DNA of 64,000 nt from Citrobacter amalonaticus (GCA_028994555.1 JARDVN010000001.1:1612001-1676000); one strand, 5' to 3'; positions 40,951-52,305 are shown, counted from the stretch's first letter. Notes: generated by a model from the sequence alone, not told the origin. Numbers and translations are program-made.

Positions 40951-41939
40951 TCACTCGGCGAAACGGCTGTCACGCCCGTGAGGTTCGTTAAGGTCCTGCC
41001 ACGGGCCAATGGAGATAATACCCGTCGGGTTAATAGTCTTATGACTGCGGAAATAGTGATGGCGAATATGATCAAAATTAACCGTTTCCGCGATGCCTGG
41101 CATCTGATAAATATCGCGCAGAAAACCATACAAGTTCAGATAATCGCTGATACGGTGTTTATCGCATTTGAAATGTGTAACGTAGACCGGATCAAAGCGG
41201 ATAAGCGTTGTCCACAAGCGAATATCCGCTTCTGTCAGCCGATTGCCCGTCAGATAGCGATGCTGACCGAGGATCTGCTCCAGCCGGGCAAGATGGGTAA
41301 AGACATTCTCAACGGCGTCATCATAGGCTTGCTGGCTGGTCGCAAAACCGGCCTTGTAAACGCCATTGTTAACGTTGTCATAAATCCAGCCGTTCAGCTC
41401 GTCGATTTCATCGCGCAGTTCAGCGGGATAATAGTCCCCGGCTTTTGCGCCCAGTGCATCAAATGCTGTATTGAACATGCGAATGATTTCAGCGGATTCA
41501 TTGCTGACAATCGTATGATTTTTTTATCCCACAGCACCGGTACGGTGACGCGACCGCTATAGTGGGGATCGGCGTGCAGGTAAAGCTGATACAGAAATTC
41601 GTGCTGATATAAAGTATCGCCGGTGGCCGCCGGGAAATCATCGTCAAAGGTCCAGCCGTTTTCCAGCATGAGTGGATTCACGACCGAGACGGAGATAAAT
41701 GGCTCCAGTCCCTTAAGCTTACGCAGGATTAACGTACGGTGCGCCCACGGACAGGCGAGTGAAACATACAGGTGATAGCGGTCTTTTTCCGCAGCAAAGC
41801 CGCCTTCGCCGGAAGGACCTGGCGCGCCATCCGCCGTGAGCCAGTTGCGGAATGCCGATACAGAACGTTGAAATTTACCCCCGGTAGATTTGGTGTCATA
41901 CCAGGCGTCATGCCAGACGCCGTCGATCAGTTGTCCCAT
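40951..41939 (-). CDS. yqjG: Glutathionyl-hydroquinone reductase (frameshifted)
   Basis: Xi-class glutathione transferase that reduces glutathionyl-hydroquinones. The catalytic cysteine lies in SLACPWAHRTLI, and the C-terminal helical domain contains YLTGNRLTEADIRLWTTLIRFDPVY. This is the only gene here whose break needs a base added. The A run (T 41519-41525 on plus) has seven bases, and eight would give WDKKNHTIVSNESAEIIRMFN and about 329 residues, as in E. coli (328). Downstream of yqjF. Confidence 0.93.
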
Positions 41940-42008
41940 GATTTCTTTCCCTCAGATAGCAAAAACGAGGAGAAGATCCCCTCGTTCTTTTCATTCATTA
42001 TAGAGTGC

Positions 42009-42401
42009 TTACCACTTTTTGTTCAGCACACGGTCGATACTGAAAGCGCCCGGACCCGTGATACTCAGAAGCAGGAAGCCGCCAGCGATGGTCAGGTTTT
42101 TCATGAACATCAGGGAGTTCACGCCTTCTGCAAAGTTGCTGTGGAAGATAAACGCGGTCAGCAGCGTGAAGCCTGCGGTAAACAGCGCAGTGGTACGCGT
42201 CAGGAAACCGAACAGAATCGCCAGACCGCCGCCAAATTCAAGCAAAATGGTCAGTGGCAGCAGGAATCCCGGAACGCCCATCGCTTCCATATATTGTTGG
42301 GTGCCCGCGTAACCGGTGATTTTTCCCCAACCTGCGGTAATAAACAGGATTGGCATCAGGATACGCGCTACCAGTACACCAACATCTTCTAATTTTTTCA
42401 T
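42009..42401 (-). CDS. yqjF: DoxX-family inner-membrane protein YqjF
   Basis: 130-residue membrane protein with four predicted helices (MKKLEDVGVLVARILMPILFITAGWGKITGY...LLEFGGGLAILFGFLTRTTAL), the same length as E. coli YqjF. The yqjF promoter in E. coli responds to aromatic breakdown products through YhaJ. ATG 42401 has GGAGAGA just upstream. Longer in-frame starts lack similarity. It lies 69 bp upstream of yqjG. Intact. Confidence 0.95.
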   Translation of the reverse strand: MKKLEDVGVLVARILMPILFITAGWGKITGYAGTQQYMEAMGVPGFLLPLTILLEFGGGLAILFGFLTRTTALFTAGFTLLTAFIFHSNFAEGVNSLMFMKNLTIAGGFLLLSITGPGAFSIDRVLNKKW

Positions 42402-42579
42402 TCTTCTCTCCAGGAAACCACTCAGGCTATACATCTTGTTTTTTGTCGCAATTTCGCGGTGTTCCGCGTCATTGCTGTCGATGGAGAGAATCATAATCTT
42501 GAAGAATGAGAATTGTTAGCAAGGAAAACTGTCAATATTTTTCAAAAAAATTGATTTTGTAGTGAGGCGATAGTGACGA

Positions 42580-43120
42580 TCGGATAAGCGAAGCGCTCCG
42601 GTACAGTTGCCGGATGGCGGCTACGCCTTATCCGGCCTACATAGTGAATGTCAAAGTCGGATAAGAGAAGCGCCATCAGGCGAAATAGGAAGAGATCGAG
42701 TGCGTAGGCCTGATAAGAGAAGCGCTCCGGTACAGTTGCCGGATGGCGGCTACGCCTTATCCGGCCTACATACTGAATGTCAAAGTCGGATAAGCGAAGC
42801 GCCATCAGGCGAAGTAGGAAGAGGTCGAGTGCGTAGGCCTGATAAGCGAAGCGCTCCGGTACAGTTGCCGGATGGCGGCTACGCCTTATCCGGCCTACAT
42901 ACTGAATGTCAAAGTCGGATAAGAGAAGCGCCATCAGGCGAAGTAGGCAGAGGTCGAGTGCGTAGGCCTGATAAGCGAAGCGCTCCGGTACAGTTGCCGG
43001 ATGGCGGCTACGCCTTATCCGGCCTACATAGTGAATGTCAAAGTCGGATAAGAGAAGCGCCATCAGGCGAAGTAGGAAGAGGTCGAGTGCGTAGGCCTGA
43101 TAAGCGAAGCGCCATCAGGC
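42580..43120. repeat. BIME tandem array: four 129-bp units plus partial fifth
   Basis: The marker GCTCCGGTACAGTTGCCGG recurs at 42595, 42724, 42853 and 42982, exactly 129 bp apart, and a fifth unit begins at the corresponding site (43111) but diverges. Each unit holds two or three REP palindromes (GCCGGATGGCGGCTACGCCT, CCTGATAAGCGAAGCGC, GTCGGATAAG). Unit differences are few (GAGAAG/GCGAAG, AGGAAG/AGGCAG). Because 129 is divisible by 3, long open frames appear on both strands. They are artefacts. The array lies upstream of yqjF and at the 3' end of yqjK. Confidence 0.95.
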
Positions 43121-43409
43121 TACTGTTGAGCGTAGCGTCTTTTTTAGCCAGTCTCCAGACGCTCCACACGCCAAAACCCCGCCGGGCCCAACGTACGAGC
43201 ATGTTGGGGTGGCGAATGGTCCAGACAGCCATCACACTGCTGCCGACCAGCGCCCAGGAGCGCAAACTCAATAGCGTGTTCCAGCCTCGATCATAAGCGC
43301 CCGTGGCTTCCAGCCAGTCACGACGACTGGCTGAAAGATCCAGCCGTTGCTGTTGGATCTCACGAAGCAGTCGGGCCTTACGTTGTTCACGTTCGACTTT
43401 ACCGCTCAC
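43115..43409 (-). CDS. yqjK: YqjK-like protein (frameshifted)
   Basis: Small basic protein (VEREQRKARLLREIQQQRLDLSASRRDWLEATGAYDRGW..., then LLSLRSWALVGSSVMAVWTIRH) matching E. coli YqjK (99 aa). GTG 43409 follows AGGAGG and overlaps the yqjE stop. An A6 run (T 43140-43145) sends the raw frame into the BIME array. With five A the protein ends KKTLRSTVA at a TGA in the edge of the array, giving 97 residues. It is cotranscribed with yqjD and yqjE. Function unknown. Confidence 0.88.
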
Positions 43410-43803
43410 GACTCTCCTCCTCGAGCAATTCCCGGTCATTCGCCAGTTCATGACGGGTATGGCGTAACAATGTGGAGCGCCGCGCTTTTCGCAGCGTCCA
43501 TATTCCGCCAATCAGCGCCAGCGCCAGCAGCACGACCGTGGTGGCGATCATCGCATTGAGCCGGTACTGCGGATCGATGGCCCAGATGATTAACACCATC
43601 AGGCTCATCAATCCAAATGCCGCGAAGAGCATGGTCAGTCCCAGCATCAGCAGAAGCTGAAAAAGGTTCGCCTTTTCTTCTTCAAGCTCAACCACCGCCA
43701 GACGCAGACGGGTTTCCACCATCTCAACGAGAAGAGTGACAATCCGCTGCCCGATACCCAGAACGCTTTTCCCGGGCCCTTGTGCGTGATGAGGATCCGC
43801 CAT
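43399..43803 (-). CDS. yqjE: Holin-superfamily inner-membrane protein YqjE
   Basis: 134-residue membrane protein, MADPHHAQGPGKSVLGIGQRIVTLLVEMVETRLRLAVVELEEEKANL with two membrane helices (LLLMLGLTMLFAAFGLMSLMVLIIWA and MIATTVVLLALALIGGIWTL). It matches E. coli YqjE in length. It overlaps the start of yqjK by 11 bp and begins 2 bp from the yqjD stop, so yqjD-E-K form a tight operon. Intact. Confidence 0.94.
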   Translation of the reverse strand: MADPHHAQGPGKSVLGIGQRIVTLLVEMVETRLRLAVVELEEEKANLFQLLLMLGLTMLFAAFGLMSLMVLIIWAIDPQYRLNAMIATTVVLLALALIGGIWTLRKARRSTLLRHTRHELANDRELLEEESRER

Positions 43804-43805
43804 CA

Positions 43806-44111
43806 TTAACGACGCGACAACAGAACGCCAAGCACGACGCCTACTGCCGCGCCAATCCCGACGCCGGTCCACGGATTTTCGCGAACATAGTCGTCAGCAC
43901 GTGCAGCGGCTTCACGGGTCTGTTTGGCAATGACATCACCCGTTTCACCGAGGCGATAGCGGCTCTCTTTCAACGCACGCTCGGCTTTGCTGCGGATCTT
44001 ACTCAACTCTTCTTTCGATTTATCACCAGAGGAGTTCAACACCTCTTCCAGCGTATCGGCCAGGGATTTCAACTCAGCGCGCAGATGTTCTGATGTGTTT
44101 TCTTTCGACAT
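43806..44111 (-). CDS. yqjD: ElaB/YqjD-family ribosome-associated membrane protein
   Basis: 101-residue DUF883 protein, a homologue of E. coli YqjD, which binds ribosomes in stationary phase and tethers them to the membrane. It has a long charged amphipathic helix (LRAELKSLADTLEEVLNSSGDKSKEELSKIRSKAERALKES) and a C-terminal glycine-rich membrane anchor (PWTGVGIGAAVGVVLGVLLSRR). Intact. First gene of yqjDEK. Confidence 0.95.
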   Translation of the reverse strand: MSKENTSEHLRAELKSLADTLEEVLNSSGDKSKEELSKIRSKAERALKESRYRLGETGDVIAKQTREAAARADDYVRENPWTGVGIGAAVGVVLGVLLSRR

Positions 44112-44144
44112 AGTTTTCTCCAGGTGAGTAAGTGGTACTGATAC

Positions 44145-44514
44145 TTAGTAGTCGCGAGACTCAAGCTCTTTCAGTTCTGCCTGAGCTTCAGCCAGTTTAC
44201 GCTCGCGTTTGGCAATTTTTTCCGCATCGCCTTTTTTGCTTCGCTTCGGCGAGATCGCGCTGACGTTCGGCGATCTCTTCCTTCTGCTCAGCAATTTTTT
44301 CCTGATGATCGGCACGCAGCTTGCTGTCAGTACAGTGGGCCCTGACTTCGCTGAGTGCTTTTTTCAGCCCATTGATACGATTCTGGTTATTGTGCTTCTC
44401 GGCGTAGCTGATTTCCCGTTGAATGTCCTGCTCTTTTTCCTGACAGAGGGTGTTGGCGTAGCTACCAGCACTAAGAGCGAAAAGGGAGATAGCGAAAGCA
44501 ATGCGGTATTTCAT
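44145..44514 (-). CDS. yqjC: Periplasmic DUF1090 protein YqjC (frameshifted)
   Basis: Exported protein with signal peptide MKYRIAFAISLFALSAGSYA followed by a long coiled coil (EKEQDIQREISYAEKHNNQNRINGLKKALSEVRAHC...AERQRDLAEAKQK). An A6 run (T 44232-44237) breaks the frame, and one A fewer gives KGDAEKIAKRERKLAEAQAELKELESRDY and 122 residues as in E. coli. I chose ATG 44514 to give the signal peptide its proper start. Own promoter, 33 bp before yqjD. Confidence 0.92.
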
Positions 44515-44661
44515 TCTTGAACCTTCCATTGTGACTCGTTCCCATGAATTCAGGAACGATGATCCAGTGATACGCGACGGGGCAACCCCATCGCCTCATT
44601 AATCATAGACATTAATCGTAGAAATCACCAAAGTGGGTGATATGATTCGGATTCCTGGAGA

Positions 44662-45045
44662 TTACCCTATCCGATGTGGGGTATCGCGTAAACGTGACAA
44701 CCACTGTACGGCCTGGTTGCTGTTATCCTGTTGGGCGATGATGTAGCCGTGCGGCAGCGTTTTATCAAGCACCGCTTTGGCGGCGGCACTCTGGGCGCTG
44801 GAATCGAAAGTGATGAGCAAAGTGTCATTCTTCGGTGTAATGCTTTTAAAACGAATGCCATTAGCGTCGAGGTGATGCCAGATCGAGAAACCGTCCGGCA
44901 TGCTGGCGCCCTGATGGACCGCACGGATCGCCAGCGTGGATTCTTGCTGACGCACCGCTGACCAGACCAACAACATGGCGCTTAATGCCACCAGAAAGGC
45001 CGTGCTCCAGCCCAGTTGTTTAAGCGTGATGTGTGGTTTCGGCAT
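44662..45045 (-). CDS. mzrA: EnvZ/OmpR regulon modulator MzrA
   Basis: 127-residue single-pass inner-membrane protein (helix [17 protein letters not shown]) with a periplasmic domain ([44 protein letters not shown]). By position and sequence it is MzrA (YqjB), which in E. coli links the Cpx response to EnvZ/OmpR. It starts 3 bp after the yqjA stop, so both are one operon. Intact. Confidence 0.9.
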   Translation of the reverse strand: MPKPHITLKQLGWSTAFLVALSAMLLVWSAVRQQESTLAIRAVHQGASMPDGFSIWHHLDANGIRFKSITPKNDTLLITFDSSAQSAAAKAVLDKTLPHGYIIAQQDNSNQAVQWLSRLRDTPHRIG

Positions 45046-45048
45046 TCC

Positions 45049-45711
45049 TTACCCTCGATTCCCGTATTTCTTTTTCCACAGAACGACCAGTGAGCCGCCC
45101 AGGCCAAAAACCAGCAGCACGACGGGTAACAGCATCAGGCACGACATCAGTTGATCTTCATACTTCAGAAATACCGGTGTTTTCCCCAGCAGATAACCCA
45201 GGCTGGTTAAAATCAGCACCCACAGCAAGCCACTCATCCAGTTGAAAAATTGAAAGCGGGCATTGTTCAGGCCGGATAAACCCGCGATGGTCGGCAGCAA
45301 GGTACGAACAAACGCGATAAAACGGCCAATAAGCAGGGCGGAAAGACCATGTTTATGGAACAAATGGTGGGCGCGTTGGTGATAGTGGGCGGGCAGGTGC
45401 GATAACCAGTTTTGTACGATGCGGGTATTGCCCAGCCATCGACCCTGAATATAGCTCAGCCAGCAACCGAGGCTTGCCGCCACGGTCAGCAACAGAATGG
45501 TTTGCGGAAAGCCCATTGCGCCTTTGGCAATCAGAACGCCCACTAAAACCAGCAAACTGTCACCGGGCAAAAAGGCAGCGGGTAGCAACCCGTTTTCCAG
45601 AAACAGAATCATAAATAAAACGAAGTACAGCATGCCAATCATGGAAGGATTGGCCAGTGTTTCAAAATCCTGCGCCCACAGGGCATGCAGTAATTGAGTC
45701 AAAAGTTCCAT
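45049..45711 (-). CDS. yqjA: DedA-family membrane protein YqjA
   Basis: 220-residue DedA-family inner-membrane protein. It has the acidic/Gly motif [22 protein letters not shown], the basic motif [19 protein letters not shown], and several helices. In E. coli, YqjA supports alkaline-pH and antimicrobial-peptide tolerance and acts with MzrA. Same length as in E. coli. Intact. Confidence 0.96.
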   Translation of the reverse strand: MELLTQLLHALWAQDFETLANPSMIGMLYFVLFMILFLENGLLPAAFLPGDSLLVLVGVLIAKGAMGFPQTILLLTVAASLGCWLSYIQGRWLGNTRIVQNWLSHLPAHYHQRAHHLFHKHGLSALLIGRFIAFVRTLLPTIAGLSGLNNARFQFFNWMSGLLWVLILTSLGYLLGKTPVFLKYEDQLMSCLMLLPVVLLVFGLGGSLVVLWKKKYGNRG

Positions 45712-46049
45712 TCAGTATTCCAGGTCGAATTGGTTAACGTCACGCCGGGTTTAACAGTTTGCTACGCCGCATCATTGTTAATGTTTTGCATGGTGTGCGG
45801 ACGGCGCAAAGCCGCGGCCTGAACTATTCCCTGTTAAAAGTTATGAAGTAAGCAAGCACTAACAAACATAAATTCGAATTGCATCTAATTGTAACAAAGG
45901 TCAACGTAGTCCGTTATAGAAATTACACGTCCGTGAAGGGTGATTTTGCTGATCGCAGGGGAGGGTGGCGAGAGGATTTACACAGGCTGACACTTTATAC
46001 CTTTCGCTTACTGACAGGCGCTGTGCCGCGCCTGTTGAATCAATAACGT
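45712..46049. other. Intergenic region between yqjA promoter and exuR end
   Basis: Non-coding 338 bp. It holds the yqjA-mzrA promoter region on the left (AT-rich near 45840-45930) and, at 46014-46035, an ACAGGCGC/GCGCCTGT hairpin just past the exuR stop that may terminate exuR. No gene is seen. Confidence 0.6.
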
Positions 46050-46826
46050 TTATTTTGTCGCGTTAGTCGCCGTATCAAGATGAACGACCGGATTTTCAGC
46101 AAACAGGTAACGGTCGGCATTAAATTCAAAATCATCGCTTGTTTCATTAAACAGCATGATTTTCGTATTTTCGAGATGCTGCCACATCGCCAGTTTTGCC
46201 GCATGCGGGTCTTTGCGGATCAGCGCCTTAAGGATTTGATCGTGGTCGTCGCACCAGTTATCGACGGTACGCGAATCGATGTGTTCATGCAGTTTCTTCC
46301 AGTACGGGTTGTGGCTACGCTGCGTCCACATTTTTTCCACGATAGCGGCCAGCGCAGAGTTCTGTGTTGCTAACGCTACCTGAATATGGAATTGCAGATC
46401 CCATTCGGAATCGCGGAAACATTTCTCGTTGCGCGCCTGTTCCTGGATAGCCATCAGTTTCATGATGTCCTGCTTGGTGACCTGCGTTGCCGCAAATTCC
46501 GCAATATTGCTTTCGATAAGCTGGCGCGCCTGGAGCAATTCAAAAGGGCCGTAGTTAGCGAATTCCAGTGATTCGTCAGTGGCCTGCTGGTGACGCGGTT
46601 GACTGGAAATCACATGAATTCCGGAACCTTTACGGACTTCAACATACCCCTCGACTTCCAGCATGATGATGGCTTCACGAACCACGGTGCGGCTGACATT
46701 TTTTTCATCGGCAATAAAACGTTCTGCAGGCAATTTGTCGCCTACCAGATAAACGCCCTGTTCGATGCGCTCTTTTAAGTCAGCAGCAAGTTGTTGATAT
46801 AAACGTCGTGGTTCAGTGATTTCCAT
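46050..46826 (-). CDS. exuR: GntR/FadR-family hexuronate repressor
   Basis: Represses exuT and uxaCA (and uxaB) until galacturonate or glucuronate derivatives bind. The protein has 258 residues. The N-terminal winged helix is [54 protein letters not shown] and the C-terminal domain is the FCD all-helical sensor ([31 protein letters not shown]). I chose ATG 46826 ([10 protein letters not shown]) to match the E. coli length. An in-frame ATG lies 15 bp upstream. A TTGTTATACCA site at 46858 suggests autoregulation. Intact. Confidence 0.96.
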   Translation of the reverse strand: MEITEPRRLYQQLAADLKERIEQGVYLVGDKLPAERFIADEKNVSRTVVREAIIMLEVEGYVEVRKGSGIHVISSQPRHQQATDESLEFANYGPFELLQARQLIESNIAEFAATQVTKQDIMKLMAIQEQARNEKCFRDSEWDLQFHIQVALATQNSALAAIVEKMWTQRSHNPYWKKLHEHIDSRTVDNWCDDHDQILKALIRKDPHAAKLAMWQHLENTKIMLFNETSDDFEFNADRYLFAENPVVHLDTATNATK

Positions 46827-46857
46827 ATGCACTCCAGGCATGATACGCAGACTGTAT

Positions 46858-46868
46858 TTGTTATACCA
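46858..46868. promoter_or_regulatory. Putative ExuR operator upstream of exuR
   Basis: TTGTTATACCA fits the GntR-family core TNGTNNNACNA and the A/T palindrome type used by ExuR/UxuR. Confidence 0.6.
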
Positions 46869-46900
46869 CTTTCGCGAGGTTGGCTCTATACGCAGAAACG

Positions 46901-46932
46901 AAAAAGCCGCCTGCGAGTGCCTGCAGACGGCC
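46901..46932 (-). terminator. Rho-independent terminator of exuT
   Basis: On the minus strand a 9-bp stem GCCGTCTGC/GCAGGCGGC (one wobble pair) is followed by TTTTT, 31 bp past the exuT stop. Confidence 0.8.
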
Positions 46933-46962
46933 TGATTTGCTTATGTCTTATCCACCGTCAGG

Positions 46963-48265
46963 CTAACTCTGCTCCGCCGGTTTATCGAACTGCGGGCCGG
47001 AATCGACGTCACTGGCTGGTTTGTTTTGCAGCACCGTCCAGATAACCAGCGCACCGAGCAGATCAAATACCGCCAGTACCGCAAACAGCGGGCTGAAGCC
47101 GATGGTGTCAGCCAGCGCGCCGACGACCAGGGCAAACAATGTGCTTGCCAGCCAGGCGGACATGCCGGTCAGACCGTTCGCCGTTGCCACTTCGTTACGA
47201 CCGAAGACGTCAGAAGAGAGCGTAATCAGCGCGCCGGAGAGGGCCTGGTGAGCGAAGCCGCCTACACACAGCAGCATGATGGCGATGTACGGACTGGTGA
47301 ACAGACCGATCATCCCCGGGCCAATCATCAGCACGGCACCCAGCGTAACGACCATTTTACGGGAAACGATCAGGTTGACGCCAAACCAGCGCTGGAACAG
47401 CGGCGGCAGGTAACCGCCCACGATGCAACCCAGGTCAGCGAACAGCATCGGCATCCAGGCGAACATCGCAATTTCTTTCAGGTTAAAGCCATAAACTTTG
47501 AACATGAACAGCGGGATCCAGGCGTTGAATGTCCCCCAGGCCGGTTCTGCCAGGAAACGCGGCAGGGCGATACCCCAGAACTGGCGGTTACGCAGGATCT
47601 GCACAAGAGACATTTTCTTTTTGGTGCTGTTTTTGTGCTGCGCTTCCTGACCATTAATAATGTAGTCGCGCTCTTCGTCCGTCAGTTTTTTTCTGGTCAC
47701 GCGGGTGTTTATAGAAGATAAGCCAGGACATGGCCCAGATGAAACTTAGGGCGCCAGAGATGATGAAGGCCATCTGCCAGCTGTGCATCACGATCGCCCA
47801 GACAACCAGCGGCGGGGCAATCATCGCACCAATAGAGGAACCGACGTTAAAGTAGCCGACCGCAATGGAGCGCTCTTTCGCCGGGAACCATTCGGAACTG
47901 GCTTTCAGACCCGCCGGGATCATCGCCGCTTCGGCCGCACCGACCGCACCACGCGCCAGCGCCAGACCACCCCAGCTTCCCGCCAGTGCGGTTGCGCCAC
48001 AGAAAACGGCCCATAGCACGGCAAACATCGCGTAGCCGACTTTGGTTCCCAGTATGTCCAGCACGTAGCCCGCAACAGGTTGCATGACAGTGTAAGCAGC
48101 AGAATAGGCTGCGATGATATAGGAGTACTGTTGGGTGGAGATGTGCAACTCTTCCATCAGAGTTGGCGCAGCTGCCGCCACAGTGTTACGCGTCAGGTAA
48201 CCCAGCACAGTGCCAAGCGTCACCAGTGCAATCATGTACCAACGTAACCCTTTAATTTTACGCAT
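46963..48265 (-). CDS. exuT: Hexuronate MFS transporter (frameshifted)
   Basis: Inner-membrane symporter for galacturonate and glucuronate, ACS family of the MFS. About 12 helices. It starts MRKIKGLRWYMIALVTLGTVLGYLTRN. An A7 run (T 47686-47692) in the central cytoplasmic loop breaks the frame, and one A fewer joins FYKHPRDQKKLTDEERDYIINGQ and gives 433 residues. I chose ATG 48265 because GAGG lies 6 bp upstream. A start farther up, as in some E. coli annotations, would run through the operator region. Divergent from uxaC. Confidence 0.94.
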
Positions 48266-48488
48266 GTAAAACCTCATCGTTTTGTTATTTCCGCAAGGAT
48301 CGCGGTCATCTTCCTGCCCGTGGCAGAGGATGCTGTTTACGACGGGGTAACCAAAAAAAAGCCGGTACGCCCGAACGTTGCCATAAATTAAATTTGCTAA
48401 TTCGGTTTCCGTACCGGTCAATCCGATGATGAATCATCGGCAACTTTGCATTCCGTCGGCTTATGTATCGCGACGGCAGAAAGATAAC

Positions 48489-48499
48489 TTGTCATACAA
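48489..48499. promoter_or_regulatory. Putative ExuR operator
   Basis: TTGTCATACAA, a full match to TNGTNNNACNA, 9 bp from a CRP-like site. Confidence 0.6.
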
Positions 48500-48507
48500 C
48501 TTTAAAA

Positions 48508-48523
48508 GGTGAGTGCCATCACA
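48508..48523. promoter_or_regulatory. CRP-like site
   Basis: GGTGAGTGCCATCACA, 9 of 10 matches to TGTGA-N6-TCACA. Confidence 0.65.
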
Positions 48524-48634
48524 AAAGTATGAATCTTAGCGTGGTTATTATTTCGATTTGATGACGCCAGAGCTGGCGCGGCCTGCGACGGCGTTTACCT
48601 CTTTGAGGGTATACAATTTGTCAGCATTTATTGA

Positions 48635-50149
<1,515 letters not shown>

Positions 50150-50163
50150 GGTCCGGGGTTGAT

Positions 50164-51651
50164 ATGCAATACATCAAAATCCATGTGCAGGATAACGTTG
50201 CGGTCGCGCTGGCTGATTTGGCGCAGGGAACGGAAGTCACTGTCGACAACCACACCGTAACGCTTCGCCAGGATGTTGCTCGCGGACATAAATTTGCGCT
50301 GAGTGACATCAAGAAAGGGGCGTACGTGATGAAGTATGGCCAGCCTATCGGCCATGCCTTGACGGACATTGCGGCGGGTGAGCATATTCACGCCCACAAT
50401 ACGCGCACCAATCTGAGCGATTTGGATGAGTATCGCTATCAACCCGATTTTCAGGATCTACCTGCGCAACCTGCGGATCGCGACGTGCAGATTTATCGTC
50501 GCGCTAATGGGGACGTCGGGGTACGAAACGAACTCTGGATCCTGCCGACCGTTGGCTGCGTCAACGGGATTGCGCGCCAGATCCAGAACCGTTTCCTGAA
50601 AGAGACGAATGATGCGGAAGGCACAGACGGTGTCTTCCTGTTCAGCCACACCTACGGCTGTTCACAGCTTGGCGACGATCACATCAATACCCGCACTATG
50701 CTGCAAAACATGGTACATCATCCGAACGCTGGCGCTGTGCTGGTGATTGGCCTGGGGTGTGAGAACAATCAGGTCGATGCCTTCCGTGAAACGCTGGGCG
50801 ACTTCGACCCTGAGCGCGTGCATTTTATGATTTGTCAGCATCAGGACGATGAAGTAGAAGCCGGGCTTGAGCATCTCCATCAGCTTTACGAGGTGATGCG
50901 CCACGACAAGCGCGAGCCAGGTAAACTGAGCGAGCTAAAGTTTGGTCTGGAGTGTGGCGGTTCTGACGGGCTTTCCGGGATAACCGCCAACCCGATGCTG
51001 GGGCGTTTCTCTGACTATATGATTGCTAACGGCGGCACCACTGTACTGACCGAAGTACCGGAGATGTTTGGTGCGGAGCAACTGCTGATGAGTCACTGTC
51101 GCGACGAAGAGACCTTCGGCAAGCTGGTGACCATGGTGAATGACTTCAAACAGTATTTTATCGCCCACAATCAGCCGATTTACGAGAACCCTTCACCGGG
51201 TAACAAAGCCGGTGGGATCACCACGCTGGAAGATAAGTCATTGGGTTGTACGCAGAAAGCGGGTTCCAGTCAGGTGGTTGACGTGCTGCGCTACGGCGAA
51301 CGTCTGAAAACCCACGGTCTGAATCTGCTGAGCGCGCCGGGAAATGATGCGGTTGCCACCAGTGCGCTGGCGGGGGCCGGTTGTCATATGGTGTTGTTCA
51401 GCACCGGTCGTGGCACGCCATACGGTGGGTTTGTGCCAACGGTAAAAATCGCCACCAACAGCGAACTGGCGGCGAAGAAAAAGCACTGGATCGACTTTGA
51501 TGCGGGCCAGTTGATCCACGGTAAAGCGATGCCGCAACTGCTAAATGAGTTCATTGATACCATCGTCGATTTCGCCAACGGTAAGCAGACCTGCAACGAA
51601 CGCAATGATTTCCGCGAGCTGGCTATCTTTAAAAGCGGCGTCACGTTGTAA
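50164..51651 (+). CDS. uxaA: Altronate dehydratase
   Basis: Iron-dependent enzyme dehydrating D-altronate to 2-dehydro-3-deoxy-D-gluconate in galacturonate catabolism. It has 495 residues. The N-terminal SAF domain (MQYIKIHVQDNVAVALADLAQG) is followed by the catalytic domain with FSHTYGCSQLGDD, VIGLGCENNQVD, LECGGSDGLSG and NPSPGNKAGGI. The same layout is seen in garD at 11.3-12.8 kb, of the same family. It lies 14 bp after uxaC. Intact. Confidence 0.97.
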   Translation: MQYIKIHVQDNVAVALADLAQGTEVTVDNHTVTLRQDVARGHKFALSDIKKGAYVMKYGQPIGHALTDIAAGEHIHAHNTRTNLSDLDEYRYQPDFQDLPAQPADRDVQIYRRANGDVGVRNELWILPTVGCVNGIARQIQNRFLKETNDAEGTDGVFLFSHTYGCSQLGDDHINTRTMLQNMVHHPNAGAVLVIGLGCENNQVDAFRETLGDFDPERVHFMICQHQDDEVEAGLEHLHQLYEVMRHDKREPGKLSELKFGLECGGSDGLSGITANPMLGRFSDYMIANGGTTVLTEVPEMFGAEQLLMSHCRDEETFGKLVTMVNDFKQYFIAHNQPIYENPSPGNKAGGITTLEDKSLGCTQKAGSSQVVDVLRYGERLKTHGLNLLSAPGNDAVATSALAGAGCHMVLFSTGRGTPYGGFVPTVKIATNSELAAKKKHWIDFDAGQLIHGKAMPQLLNEFIDTIVDFANGKQTCNERNDFRELAIFKSGVTL

Positions 51652-51656
51652 AAAGT

Positions 51657-51724
51657 GCCGAATGACGGCGAAACGCATTATCCGGCCTACGCAGCCAGGC
51701 CGGATAAGCGCAGCGCCATCAGGC
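51657..51724. repeat. REP/BIME element
   Basis: GCCGAATGACGGC...CATTATCCGGCCTAC and AGGCCGGATAAGCGCAGCGCCATCAGGC after uxaA. Confidence 0.85.
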
Positions 51725-51749
51725 ATTGTTAATGGAGTTGATGTCGTTT

Positions 51750-52305
51750 ATGACCGCGTATTGGCTGGCTCAGGGCGTTGGTGTGCTCGCGTTTCTGATT
51801 GGCATTACTACGTTTTTCAACCGCGACGAGCGTCGCTTCCGACTCCAGCTTGCCGTCTATAGCGCCACAATCGGCGTACACTTCTTTCTGATGGGGGCCT
51901 GGCCCGCCGGGATGAGCGCGGAACTCAATACCGTGCGTACCCTGGTGTCGATGCGCACCCGTAAACTGTGGGTGATGGCGCTGTTCATTATCCTCACGCT
52001 GGTGCTTGGGCTGGCGAAACTCCAGCATGCGATGGAAATTCTGCCCATCATCGGCACGCTCGCCAGTACCTGGGCGCTGTTCCGCTGTAAAGGATTAACG
52101 GTGCGCTGCGTGATGTGGTGTGCGACTGCCTGTTGGGTGGTACACAACTTCTGGCTGGGATCGATCGGCGGTACGCTGATTGAAGGCAGTTTTCTGGTGA
52201 TGAACGGGCTGAACATTATTCGTTTCTGGCGTATGAAACGCCGGGGGAATCGATCCATTCAAAATTGAGAATGCGGTACAGAAAGAAAACCCTTCCGCCA
52301 GGTGA
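51750..52305 (+). CDS. ygjV: Imp-YgjV family inner-membrane protein (frameshifted)
   Basis: Membrane protein of about 184 residues with five or six helices (MTAYWLAQGVGVLAFLIGITTFFNRDERRF...HNFWLGSIGGTLIEGSFLVMNGLNIIRFWRM), homologous to E. coli YgjV (183 aa). A G5 run (52243-52247) breaks the frame, and one G fewer gives RRGIDPFKIENAVQKENPSAR, matching the E. coli C-terminus. ATG 51750 follows E. coli. Earlier in-frame ATGs at 51732 and 51741 exist. The corrected C-terminus runs into the terminator stem. Function unknown. Confidence 0.88.

Noticed and set aside
42580..43120. Tandem repeats as a possible CRISPR array
   Set aside because: The whole 129-bp unit repeats, with no unique spacers, and the units are REP palindromes. 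No cas genes are nearby.
42542..43296. Long repetitive open frames on both strands suggesting a repeat protein
   Set aside because: They are translations of the 129-bp REP/BIME array, whose period is a multiple of three. No start/RBS or homology supports a gene.
47026..47721. 231-codon plus-strand frame rich in Gln/Arg/His
   Set aside because: Antisense to exuT; amino-acid bias is typical of a shadow frame.
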